Shown here: positions 1 through 6,166 of the stretch, piece by piece
Position numbering within the stretch: the stretch's first letter is position 1
Layout of the letters: each line of letters begins with the position of its first letter
DNA from: JANNHP01 sp031404455
GTDB lineage: Bacteria > Planctomycetota > JAJSAM01 > JAJVHW01
Assembly: GCA_031404455.1 (NCBI GenBank)
Contig: JANNHP010000367.1
Span: 1-6,274 of the forward strand
DNA: 6,274 bases
Direction of reading: 5' to 3'
Translations under genes and position numbers: made by a program
Notes under the pieces: model-generated
Seen by the model: the letters and a program-made list of their open reading frames with translations, nothing else
Database searches by the model: none
Told to the model about the DNA's origin: nothing

Positions 1-98
1 CGAGGATCCAGCACGTTGGTGATGATCGCACTGGCGCGAAATCCCGGGAACTGGTAGCGGATCACACGCAATCGAATCGATCGCGGGAGCCGCCGGCT
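1..98 (-). pseudogene. IS4-family transposase remnant, truncated by the window edge
   Basis: On the minus strand, codons running down from position 98 read SRRLPRSIRLRVIRYQFPGF and then RASAIITNVLDPR, leaving the window at base 1. The pattern R-V-I-R-Y-Q-x-P-G-F-R followed about ten residues later by T-N-V-L-D-P resembles the conserved block just before the last catalytic region of IS4/DDE_Tnp_1 transposases, which insert and excise insertion sequences. A TGA stop lies in frame at 99-101, and the sequence upstream of it does not look like transposase in any frame. The N-terminal part is therefore missing or replaced and the copy looks inactive. The break coincides with the palindrome starting at 106. 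The call rests on one short motif recognised by memory, and the rest of the gene is outside the window. Confidence 0.55.
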
Positions 99-105
99 TC
101 ACGAA

Positions 106-215
106 GCGTTGAGCGCAGGAAGGTCCGAGGCTGCGTTGCTCGGCGTCAGTGACTCGTCTCTCCTGAGTCACCGGACGCCGTCGCGCCTTGCCTCGGGCCT
201 TCCTGCGCTCAACGC
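106..215. repeat. Large nested inverted repeat upstream of the ClC gene
   Basis: Bases 106-131 are the reverse complement of 190-215 at 25 of 26 positions; the only difference is t124. Inside lies a second palindrome: 141-147 pairs with 174-180 and 149-155 pairs with 165-171, both perfectly, around the nine-base loop 156-164. The bulges are a148 against 172-173, and an internal loop is formed by 132-140 and 181-189. About 40 base pairs can form in a 110-base element. It lies between a transposase scrap and the ClC start at 245. It could be a miniature inverted-repeat element, paired insertion-sequence ends, or a structured leader. No flanking target duplication is obvious. It shows no poly-T tail on the plus strand. 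Confidence 0.85.
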
Positions 216-234
216 GGGGTCGTCCGATTCTGTT

Positions 235-239
235 AGGGG
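235..239 (+). promoter_or_regulatory. Ribosome binding site of the ClC gene
   Basis: AGGGG lies five bases before the ATG at 245. The alternative upstream in-frame start, a TTG at 188, lies at the edge of the inverted repeat and has no purine-rich site, and it would add 19 arginine-rich residues that are not typical of ClC N-termini. This supports the 245 start. Confidence 0.6.
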
Positions 240-244
240 CTCTC

Positions 245-2293
245 ATGAAGGCATCGCACCGCACGCGTGAACTGGTCGAGGGATTCCTCCGCGCCGCGCT
301 CGTCGGCGTGTGCGGCGGGTGCGTCGCGCTGGTGTTCAACGCGGTCATGGCCGACCTCCAGCGGCGGCTGCTCGGGTCGCCGGGGAACGTGCTCGATGCG
401 GTGCGCGGCCTCGAGTGGTGGCAGATCCTCGTCCTGCCCGCCGCGGGCATGCTCGTCGCGGCACTCGCCCTGCGCTACCTGACGGGGACGGCGAAAGGAG
501 CCGGGTTCGCGGACGTGATGGAGGGCGTCTCCGCGAAGCGCGGGTCGCTTCCCTTCTGGCCGACGATCGGCCGCGCCGTCGCGGCGCTCGCGATCGTCGT
601 CACCGGCAACTCGGTCGGCCGCGAGGGTCTGATCATCGTCGTCTCCGCCGCGGCGGCGTCGGCGCTGATGAACACGCTGAAGACACCCGTGCGCGACCGA
701 GGGCTCCTCCTCGGCTGCGGCGTCGCCGCCGGATTCGCATCGGCGTACAACGCCCCGATCGCGGGCGCGATCTTCGCCTTGGAGATCGTGCTCGGGAACT
801 TCGCGGTCGACCTCTTCGCCCCGGTCGTCGTGGCCTCCGTGAGCGCGACGCTCGTGACGCGGCACCTCGCGCACGTGACCGATCCCATCTACGAGATCCC
901 GCACTTCAAGCTCGCGTCGCCGGTCGAGATCGTCTTCTACCTGGTGCTCGGCGTTCTCGCCGGGTTCGCGGCCGCCGGGTTCCAGACCATGCTCCGCCGC
1001 ACGGCGCAGTTCGTGAACCGCATCAAGGCGCCCCGCGCGGTGACGATGACGGCGGGCGGCCTCGCGGTCGGCGCGATCGCGATCGTCTACCCGGAGGTCT
1101 GGGGCAACGGCTACGCCGCCGTGAGCGAGTTCCTCACCAAGCGAGGCCGCGTCGAGACGGCCATGTGGCCGAGCCTCGCCGTGCTTCTCCTCACGTTCAT
1201 GGTGGTGAAGGCCGCAGCCACCGCGATCACGGTCGGATCGGGCGGCGCGGGCGGCGTCTTCACGCCGTCCCTCTTCGTGGGCGCGGCGCTGGGCGGCGCA
1301 TTCGGCGCCACGGTCCACGAGTTCTTCCCCGGCATCACCGGCGACTACGGCGGCTACGCGCTCGTCGGCATGGGCTGCCTCGTCGCCGGCACGACGCGCG
1401 CGCCGATCATGGCCGTGATGGTCATGTTCGAGATGACCCTCGACTACGAGATCGTGCTCCCGCTCATGCTCGGCTGCATCACCGCGAGCCTCGTCGCGCG
1501 CACCGTCTACGCGCAGAGCATCTACACGGAGGAACTCGCCGAGCGCGGCACGAAGACGCCGCAGGGCCTCGAGGAGACGGTGCTCGTCACGACGCGCGTG
1601 GACGACGTGATGCGCACGAACCCGACCTGGGTGGCGACACGCACGACGTACGGCGAGATCATCCCGCTCGTCACCACCTCGCGCGCCACGGTGGTGAACG
1701 TGTGCGGGGAGGACATGCGCTTCCTCGGCGTCATCCGCGTCCACGACATCATCAACCTGCTCTCGCTCGGCGACCTCGGCCCCGGCATCGTCGCAGCCGA
1801 TCTCATGTCCACGGTCGATCCGGTGTTGCGCGACGAGTCGCTGTCGGTCGTGTTCGAGGCATTCGACGCCAACGACCTCGACGAGATGCCCGTGATCGAC
1901 TCCACCGCGACGCGGCGGCTCGTCGGCACCGTGACGCGCCGCGACGTCATGGCCGCGCTGCATATGGAGGTGCTCGGCCGGCAGAACCTCCGCGCCAAGT
2001 TCGTCCGCCGCGACGACGAGGACGCGCAGACCGACTACGTCGAGCTCCCGAAGGGCGTCGAGCTCGCACGCGTGCCGGCGCACCCGTCGCACTTCGGCCG
2101 CACACTCGGCGAGACGGACATCCGTGCGGCCTACCGGCTCACGGTCCTCTCCGTCGTCCGCCGCGACGAGGGCGGCCGCGAGATCCGCATCCTGCCCGAC
2201 GGCGAGATGCGGCTCGCCCCGGCCGACGAGCTGATCGTGATCGGCGGCGCCGAGGACATCAAGCGCTGGCGCGCCGAGGTCGGGGACCGCTGA
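245..2293 (+). CDS. ClC-type anion channel/transporter with CBS pair and TrkA_C domain
   Basis: The 682-residue protein belongs to the ClC chloride channel/transporter family and should sit in the inner membrane as a homodimer moving anions. The membrane part covers about residues 10-440. Family landmarks are GREGL at 125-129 (gating glutamate E127), NAPIAGAIFALE at 169-180, GGVFTP at 336-341 (the GxFxP filter motif), and SIYT with Y427 at the position of the filter tyrosine. Two cytoplasmic CBS domains follow at about 452-509 and 516-575, then a TrkA_C/RCK_C-like domain at 599-681. CBS domains usually bind adenine nucleotides and RCK_C domains bind small ligands or ions, so ligand gating is likely but inferred. 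Unusual points: the GSGIP filter motif reads GAGFA (85-89), GREGP reads GREGL, and the internal proton glutamate position is isoleucine (I181). The gene appears monocistronic. Its transported ion and channel-versus-exchanger mode cannot be read from sequence. Family assignment is very secure. Confidence 0.95.
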   Translation: MKASHRTRELVEGFLRAALVGVCGGCVALVFNAVMADLQRRLLGSPGNVLDAVRGLEWWQILVLPAAGMLVAALALRYLTGTAKGAGFADVMEGVSAKRGSLPFWPTIGRAVAALAIVVTGNSVGREGLIIVVSAAAASALMNTLKTPVRDRGLLLGCGVAAGFASAYNAPIAGAIFALEIVLGNFAVDLFAPVVVASVSATLVTRHLAHVTDPIYEIPHFKLASPVEIVFYLVLGVLAGFAAAGFQTMLRRTAQFVNRIKAPRAVTMTAGGLAVGAIAIVYPEVWGNGYAAVSEFLTKRGRVETAMWPSLAVLLLTFMVVKAAATAITVGSGGAGGVFTPSLFVGAALGGAFGATVHEFFPGITGDYGGYALVGMGCLVAGTTRAPIMAVMVMFEMTLDYEIVLPLMLGCITASLVARTVYAQSIYTEELAERGTKTPQGLEETVLVTTRVDDVMRTNPTWVATRTTYGEIIPLVTTSRATVVNVCGEDMRFLGVIRVHDIINLLSLGDLGPGIVAADLMSTVDPVLRDESLSVVFEAFDANDLDEMPVIDSTATRRLVGTVTRRDVMAALHMEVLGRQNLRAKFVRRDDEDAQTDYVELPKGVELARVPAHPSHFGRTLGETDIRAAYRLTVLSVVRRDEGGREIRILPDGEMRLAPADELIVIGGAEDIKRWRAEVGDR

Positions 2294-2343
2294 ACGCCTG
2301 GCAAGGAAGACGAGGCGCAGGACATGCGATCGGCCGGACTGGA

Positions 2344-2365
2344 TCTCGGTAGGGGCCGACCGAGA
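2344..2365. terminator. Possible hairpin terminator between convergent genes
   Basis: A perfect 7-bp stem, TCTCGGT at 2344-2350 and ACCGAGA at 2359-2365, encloses an eight-base loop. It lies in the 113-bp gap between the ClC stop (2293) and the oppositely oriented thioredoxin-like gene's stop (2407), where a bidirectional terminator would be expected. Neither strand has a T-run after the stem, so it is not a classic intrinsic terminator. The rest of this gap shows nothing recognisable. Confidence 0.3.
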
Positions 2366-2406
2366 GAGGGACTTGGCCCGTCTCGATCCGATCTAGGCGG
2401 GCACCC

Positions 2407-3276
2407 CTACTTCTTCGGCGCGAGCTTCTTCAGCTTGAAGGCGAGGGAGTCGGCCGTGATCGACGGGTCGACCACCTGCGGCTTCTCCTCGCCCGGGACG
2501 ATCAGCAGCAGCGCCGGCGCCTTCTCGACGCCGAGGGACTTCGCGTAGGCGAGGTGGTCCGCGTCCGCGACGTCGAGCTTCACGAGCGTCCAGCCGTCGA
2601 GCGCCTTCGCCGCGGTCTCGGAGTCGAGGAGGCCCTTCTCCAGCTTGCGCGACGCGGCGGCCTGGGCCTTCGCCGCCTTGTCGGAGGCGTCGGGCTCGCC
2701 GCGCCCCACGTAGACGAGCACGGGGATCTTCGAGGACCGCGCGTCGTCGATCGCTGCACAGGACCACGTCGGCGTCGTGCCGCCCTGCGTCTTCGTCACC
2801 TGCGCCGCGACGAACGGGATCCGCGTGACGGGGTGCGCCTTCCCGAAGGTGTCGGCCTCGTCCTTCAGCCACTTCGCGAACGCCTCGGGCGCGAACGCCG
2901 AGTCGCGAGGCGCTCGCGTCACCTCCCTGCCGCCAAGGCCGACCACGAACACCTGCACTGCCGGGTCCTCGCTCGTGCCGCCGTGCTCCTTCGTCCAGGG
3001 GATGACCTTGCCGTTCAGTCCGTCGTAGAGCCACTCGACGCGCTCGAAACGGGAAAGCTGTCTCGCGACGTCCGCGTCCTTCGGCACGCGGCCGCGCCAC
3101 GTGTCGCAGGAGTTGCAGACCCCTTCCTTCCAGATCGTGACGACGAGGAGCGGCTTGCCGCTCTTCTTCGCGGCCTTGAGTCCGTCCTCGAGGTTCGACG
3201 CCGGGACGGGGTCCTGCGCGAGCGCAGCGCCCGCCAAGAGGACGGCGCCGAGCAGCGCGGACATCGGGGCTTTCAT
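2407..3276 (-). CDS. Exported protein with two thioredoxin-like domains
   Basis: The start is the ATG at 3276, preceded by GGAGG at 3282-3286 with five bases of spacing; an earlier in-frame ATG at 3312 lacks the signal-peptide layout. The 289-residue product begins MKAPMSALLGAVLLAGAALA, a signal peptide with likely cleavage after A20, so the protein acts in the periplasm or outside. Domain 1 (about 28-145) has a thioredoxin-like fold: the PLLVVTIW strand is followed by a C-N-S-C redox motif at C54 and C57, with a candidate cis-proline at P105. Domain 2 (about 170-288) repeats the layout with PVLVYVG and a KAPALLLI segment containing candidate cis-proline P254, but has no CxxC; its only cysteine is C173. 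Disulfide oxidoreductase or thiol carrier activity is inferred from domain 1. The partner is unknown. The gene is divergent from the lipoprotein gene at 3364 and has an ECF-like promoter upstream. Confidence 0.85.
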   Translation of the reverse strand: MKAPMSALLGAVLLAGAALAQDPVPASNLEDGLKAAKKSGKPLLVVTIWKEGVCNSCDTWRGRVPKDADVARQLSRFERVEWLYDGLNGKVIPWTKEHGGTSEDPAVQVFVVGLGGREVTRAPRDSAFAPEAFAKWLKDEADTFGKAHPVTRIPFVAAQVTKTQGGTTPTWSCAAIDDARSSKIPVLVYVGRGEPDASDKAAKAQAAASRKLEKGLLDSETAAKALDGWTLVKLDVADADHLAYAKSLGVEKAPALLLIVPGEEKPQVVDPSITADSLAFKLKKLAPKK

Positions 3277-3288
3277 GACATCCTCCGT

Positions 3289-3305
3289 CGATCCGGGAAG
3301 GATCG
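3289..3305. promoter_or_regulatory. Perfect inverted repeat in the divergent promoter region
   Basis: CGATCC at 3289-3294 and GGATCG at 3300-3305 form a perfect 6-bp inverted repeat with a five-base spacer. It lies between the two divergent start codons, immediately upstream of the ribosome binding site of the thioredoxin-like gene. It could be an operator for a dimeric regulator, or a small hairpin in that gene's leader RNA. In GC-rich DNA a match of this size can arise by chance. Confidence 0.35.
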
Positions 3306-3322
3306 CGCGCAACGCTACGTCA

Positions 3323-3348
3323 GACGGGTTCGGACCGGACCGAGTTCC
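3323..3348 (-). promoter_or_regulatory. Candidate ECF-sigma promoter of the thioredoxin-like gene
   Basis: Read on the minus strand, GGAAC (3348-3344) is followed after exactly 17 bases by CGTC (3326-3323). GGAAC with a 16-17 base spacer and CGTC is a common promoter pattern for extracytoplasmic-function sigma factors, which often respond to envelope or redox stress. The -10 element lies about 47 bases before the ATG at 3276, a sensible leader length. The placement in the short divergent region ahead of an exported thiol protein fits. The sigma factor itself is not in the window. Confidence 0.45.
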
Positions 3349-3363
3349 CCCCAGAGGTCTGCG

Positions 3364-3858
3364 ATGAGAGCCGCCGTGATCTTCCTGCCCGTCGCGCTCG
3401 GCGCGTGCTCGATGGTGTTCGGCGGACGCCCGGAGTCCTGCGGCACGTATCCGCAGGGCGGCGGGCCCGCGGTCATCGCGACGCGCGACGAGGAGGTCTG
3501 CGAGATCGTGCGCCTGCGCGTCATCCGTCAGCTCGACAATCTCTCCGTCCTCGAGCGGGACACGATCGACGAGCTGATCGAGCGCGTGCCCGGCTGGGAG
3601 GGCAAGCGCGACGTCGACGCCCTCGTCGCCGCGATCCGGAACGACGCCGGCGACGACCTCGCCGACGAGGTGCGCCGCGCGATCGACGACGTCATGACGA
3701 AATCGGCGCGGCCGCTCCCGGCGGACTGCGTGGACGTGCAGCGATGCCTCGTGAAGGGCGCGGCGCGGGGCGTGCGCATCGCGCTGCTCTACGCGACGCC
3801 GTCGAAGCCCGAGGCGCCCCCGCCCGCGGCGAAGCCGCAGGGCGGAACTCCGAAGTGA
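3364..3858 (+). CDS. Small predicted lipoprotein of unknown function
   Basis: I do not recognise this 164-residue protein. It starts at the ATG at 3364, with AGAGG at 3353-3357 as ribosome binding site. The N-terminus MRAAVIFLPVALGACSM carries a lipobox-like LGAC, so C15 is the likely lipidated residue and the protein would be membrane-anchored in the envelope. The mature part has four further cysteines (C26, C46, C122, C128), which could form two disulfides. The middle, about 40-115, is charged and mostly helical in character, with D/E- and R-rich segments. The tail, about 146-164, is rich in proline, alanine and lysine and looks unstructured. Coding in this frame is supported by the signal, the ribosome site and the fit between its neighbours. 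The reading frame is open much further upstream, but that part overlaps the thioredoxin-like gene and is a shadow. Confidence 0.7.
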   Translation: MRAAVIFLPVALGACSMVFGGRPESCGTYPQGGGPAVIATRDEEVCEIVRLRVIRQLDNLSVLERDTIDELIERVPGWEGKRDVDALVAAIRNDAGDDLADEVRRAIDDVMTKSARPLPADCVDVQRCLVKGAARGVRIALLYATPSKPEAPPPAAKPQGGTPK

Positions 3859-3862
3859 CCGT

Positions 3863-4285
3863 CTACTTCTTCTTCATCGAGACGACGTAGGCCTCGAGCG
3901 CGATGAGATCCGCGCTCGTGAGGTCCATCTCCTTGCCGCGCGAGCGTCCGGAGAGCATCTCGTTGATCTTCTGGCCCATCGTGACGACGGTCTTCTTCTT
4001 CGTGCTGTAGGCCGGATAGGCGAACTGCCGCGTCTTGAGGTCGAGCAGCGGTTTCTCCGGGTCCTCGTGGCACTGGGCGCACGTCTTCTTCCCGAGACTC
4101 TTCGACGACCAGAGCTCCTTGCCGCGCGCGACGGACTTGTCGAGGTGCTCCCTGGCGATCTTCTGGGTGGCGGCCGAGTCGTCCTCGTCCTCGTCCTCTT
4201 CTGCAGCGTGAAGGGCGTTGCCCGCGAACGCGGTCGCGACCGCGACGGCGCCGACGATGAACCAGGACCTGCAGGAATTGCGCAT
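3863..4285 (-). CDS. Exported monoheme cytochrome c
   Basis: The 140-residue protein starts at the ATG at 4285, with AAGGAG at 4290-4295 four bases upstream; an in-frame ATG at 4360 would precede the signal peptide with arginine-rich sequence and is less likely. Residues 1-27 form a Sec-type signal peptide ending around ALHA. One heme-binding motif, CAQCH, lies at 69-73 (C69, C72, H73). The distal iron ligand is probably one of M103, M110 or M120; M120 in GKEMDLTSADLIALEAYV fits the usual class I layout. The block TMGQKINEML followed by SADLIALEAYV resembles the C-terminal part of SoxA-type cytochromes, where a cysteine ligand occupies the place of M110. A run of eight acidic residues (29-36) follows the signal peptide, and the protein ends MKKK. 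It probably carries electrons in the periplasm; its partners are unknown. Its stop lies 4 bp from that of the convergent lipoprotein gene. Confidence 0.9.
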   Translation of the reverse strand: MRNSCRSWFIVGAVAVATAFAGNALHAAEEDEDEDDSAATQKIAREHLDKSVARGKELWSSKSLGKKTCAQCHEDPEKPLLDLKTRQFAYPAYSTKKKTVVTMGQKINEMLSGRSRGKEMDLTSADLIALEAYVVSMKKK

Positions 4286-4331
4286 GAGTCTCCTTCGGGC
4301 GCACGGCCCGAGCCTCTGTTCGGAGCGACGG

Positions 4332-4360
4332 ACGCTAGTGGAGCAAACGGGTTGCCGCAA
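4332..4360 (-). promoter_or_regulatory. Candidate promoter of the cytochrome gene
   Basis: On the minus strand TTGCGG (4360-4355) and TAGCGT (4337-4332) are separated by 17 bases. Each matches the sigma-70 consensus at three of six positions. The local sequence is less GC-rich than its surroundings and lies about 46 bases before the cytochrome start. This suggests the cytochrome can be transcribed apart from the FG-GAP gene located 174 bp upstream. Confidence 0.3.
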
Positions 4361-4385
4361 GCCGCGGACGGGCTGGGCGCGACCA

Positions 4386-4416
4386 GCGGGACTGCGGTAG
4401 CGAGGACCGTCCCCGC
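4386..4416. terminator. Hairpin downstream of the FG-GAP gene
   Basis: GCGGGA (4386-4391) pairs with TCCCCGC (4410-4416, one bulged C), and inside it CGGT (4395-4398) pairs with ACCG (4406-4409) around a seven-base loop. It begins 44 bases after the stop of the minus-strand FG-GAP gene, where a transcript end is plausible. No T-run follows on that strand, so an intrinsic terminator is only a weak call. Confidence 0.3.
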
Positions 4417-4459
4417 CGCGCGTTCGAGAGTGACCTCGGCTGAGGACGCCGCGCCGGAG

Positions 4460-6166
4460 TCAGGGCTTCGCTTCGAGCACCCCGTGCGGCACGTTCTCGA
4501 ACGTCTTCGTCGCGCCATCCGGCCAGCGGACCTCGACCTTCTCGGCCTTCCCGGCGTCGCCGAGACCGAACGTGAGCGTGAGCTCGCTCTGGCCGAGGTA
4601 GCCGCCGCCCGAGCGGACCCACTGCGAAACGGTGCGCGCGCCGCAGGTGACGGTGACTCTCGCGCCGAGCGCGTCGGTCGCCGGCGCCGTGCCGCGCACG
4701 CGAATGCGCAACGATCGCGCGGCCGAGTTCTCGAGGTCGCAGCGCAGCAGCGCGGGCGCGCCGCCGTTCACGGTGAGACAGACGTCGAGGTCGCCGTCGC
4801 CGTCCACGTCGGCCACGGCGAGCGAACGCGCGACGCGCGGACGCTGGAGGTCGGCGCCGACGAGTGCGGTGACGTCGGCGAACCGTCCGGCGTCCTGGCC
4901 GCGCAGGAGTTGCGTCGGCTGCGCGTACGCGATGTCCTTCTGCGTCTCCTCTACCGTCGGCTCGATGTGTCCGTTGGCGAGGAGGAGGTCGGCGCGGCCG
5001 TCGAGGTCGGCGTCGAGGAAGCACACGCCGAACGTGAGCGACGGCTGCGTGACGAGCGCGATGCCCGCGACGTCGGCCTTGTCCACGAAGCAGTCCGTGC
5101 GGATCTCCTCCCAGAGCGAGACCGGCTCGCCGCTGAAGTTGCCGATCGCGAACGCGAGGCGCCCGCCCGCCGTGAGCGGCGCGACGTCGATGCCCATGCC
5201 CGCGCGCGCGCGGCCGTTCCTGTCGTAGCCCACGCCGCACTTCACGCCGATCTCCGTGAACTTCCCGCCGCCGAGATTCCGGTAGAGGTAGTTCGGCTGC
5301 GTGTCGTTCGCGACGACGATGCTCGGCCGCCCGTCGCCGAGGTCGATGACGGCGACACCGAGCGATTTCCCCTTGTCGTTGCGCACGCCCGCGGCGTCGG
5401 TCGCATCCTCGAACCTGCCCTCGCCGAGGTTCCGCCAGAGACGGCACGACTCCCCCCGGTACTGCGTGGGAGTGGCGTACGAACGGTTCTTGCCGAGCAT
5501 CGACGGGATGTCCGTCTTCGCCGACCAGTGGACGTAGTGGCACACGAAGAGATCCGGGCGTGCGTCGCCGTCGTAGTCGAGGAACGCCGCGGACGTCGCG
5601 AAGGGGCCGTGCTCCTCGCCGGTCGGCTCCTTCCACGTGCCGGGGTCGAGTCCCGATTCCTTCGTCGCGTCGGCGAAGCGTCCGCCGTCGTTGCGGAAGT
5701 ACCGGTAGCCGCCGACGCCCGTGACGAAGAGGTCCGGGTCGCCGTCGCCGTCGGCGTCCGCGACCGCGCAGCCCATCGCGTACGAAGTGAAGTCGAGTCC
5801 CGCGTCCTTCGAGACGTCGGTGAACTTCCACGCACCTTCGTTGCGGTAGAGCCGCGACGTGGCCGGCGCACCCGGCTTCTCGTGTCCCGGCCACGACGTC
5901 GCGTTGAGCAGGAGCAGGTCGCTGTCGCCGTCGCCGTCGTAGTCGAGGAAGGCGCAGCCGGAGCCCAACGTCTCGGGCAGGTACTTCTGACCGAAGGCTC
6001 CCGTCTCGTGGACGAAGTCGATCCCCGCAGCCTTCGTCACGTCCACGTACGCGAGCTTCGGCGGCGGCTCGACCGGCGCGGTGTTCGCGGGCGCGGCGAC
6101 GAACGTCCCCGACACCTTCGGCGCGGGCGCCGGCTCGTCCTTCTTGCAGGCGGAGAGGAGCACCAC
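4460..6166 (-). CDS. CRTAC1-type FG-GAP/VCBS repeat protein with ASPIC/UnbV domain, probable lipoprotein
   Basis: The product (568 residues from GTG 6166) is an extracytoplasmic beta-propeller protein. Acidic FG-GAP/VCBS loops with the D-x-D-G-D-x-x-x-D calcium-binding pattern occur at 75-83, 137-145, 197-205, 385-393 and 453-461. The loop at 385-393 is a variant (DADLDGRAD), and degenerate blades lie between. The ASPIC/UnbV domain covers 485-568, with the conserved GARV, GGGYLGQSE and VEVRWPDG segments. The opening FVHETG...YLPETLGSG is typical of the CRTAC1-like family. Such proteins are exported and probably bind calcium; their precise role is mostly unknown, and adhesion or complex formation is inference. 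A lipobox LLSAC sits at residues 3-7, followed by a Pro/Ala-rich linker. The start is doubtful: no ATG, GTG or TTG lies in frame between 6166 and the TAA at 6257-6259, and a start at 6166 leaves too short a signal peptide. A single missing base would connect the ATG at 6186 and give an ordinary lipoprotein signal. Confidence 0.9.
   Translation of the reverse strand: MVLLSACKKDEPAPAPKVSGTFVAAPANTAPVEPPPKLAYVDVTKAAGIDFVHETGAFGQKYLPETLGSGCAFLDYDGDGDSDLLLLNATSWPGHEKPGAPATSRLYRNEGAWKFTDVSKDAGLDFTSYAMGCAVADADGDGDPDLFVTGVGGYRYFRNDGGRFADATKESGLDPGTWKEPTGEEHGPFATSAAFLDYDGDARPDLFVCHYVHWSAKTDIPSMLGKNRSYATPTQYRGESCRLWRNLGEGRFEDATDAAGVRNDKGKSLGVAVIDLGDGRPSIVVANDTQPNYLYRNLGGGKFTEIGVKCGVGYDRNGRARAGMGIDVAPLTAGGRLAFAIGNFSGEPVSLWEEIRTDCFVDKADVAGIALVTQPSLTFGVCFLDADLDGRADLLLANGHIEPTVEETQKDIAYAQPTQLLRGQDAGRFADVTALVGADLQRPRVARSLAVADVDGDGDLDVCLTVNGGAPALLRCDLENSAARSLRIRVRGTAPATDALGARVTVTCGARTVSQWVRSGGGYLGQSELTLTFGLGDAGKAEKVEVRWPDGATKTFENVPHGVLEAKP

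Noticed and set aside
100..244. Fluoride riboswitch upstream of the ClC gene
   Set aside because: Fluoride-exporting ClC genes often have one, but I could not find its conserved core sequence. The structure here is a simple long palindrome.
233..2092. Long open frame antisense to the ClC gene, and another in the plus-strand alternate frame (310-2352)
   Set aside because: Both are Arg/His/Asp-rich low-complexity translations expected from GC-rich codon bias opposite or beside a strongly conserved ClC gene. Neither contains a recognisable domain.
2554..3363. Upstream extension of the lipoprotein reading frame on the plus strand
   Set aside because: It is antisense to the well-supported thioredoxin-like gene. 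The real start is the ATG at 3364, which has a ribosome site and a signal peptide.
3856..3865. Four-base gap between convergent stops as a possible regulatory antisense overlap
   Set aside because: Tight convergent spacing is common in compact genomes, and no terminator or antisense signal is visible to support regulation.
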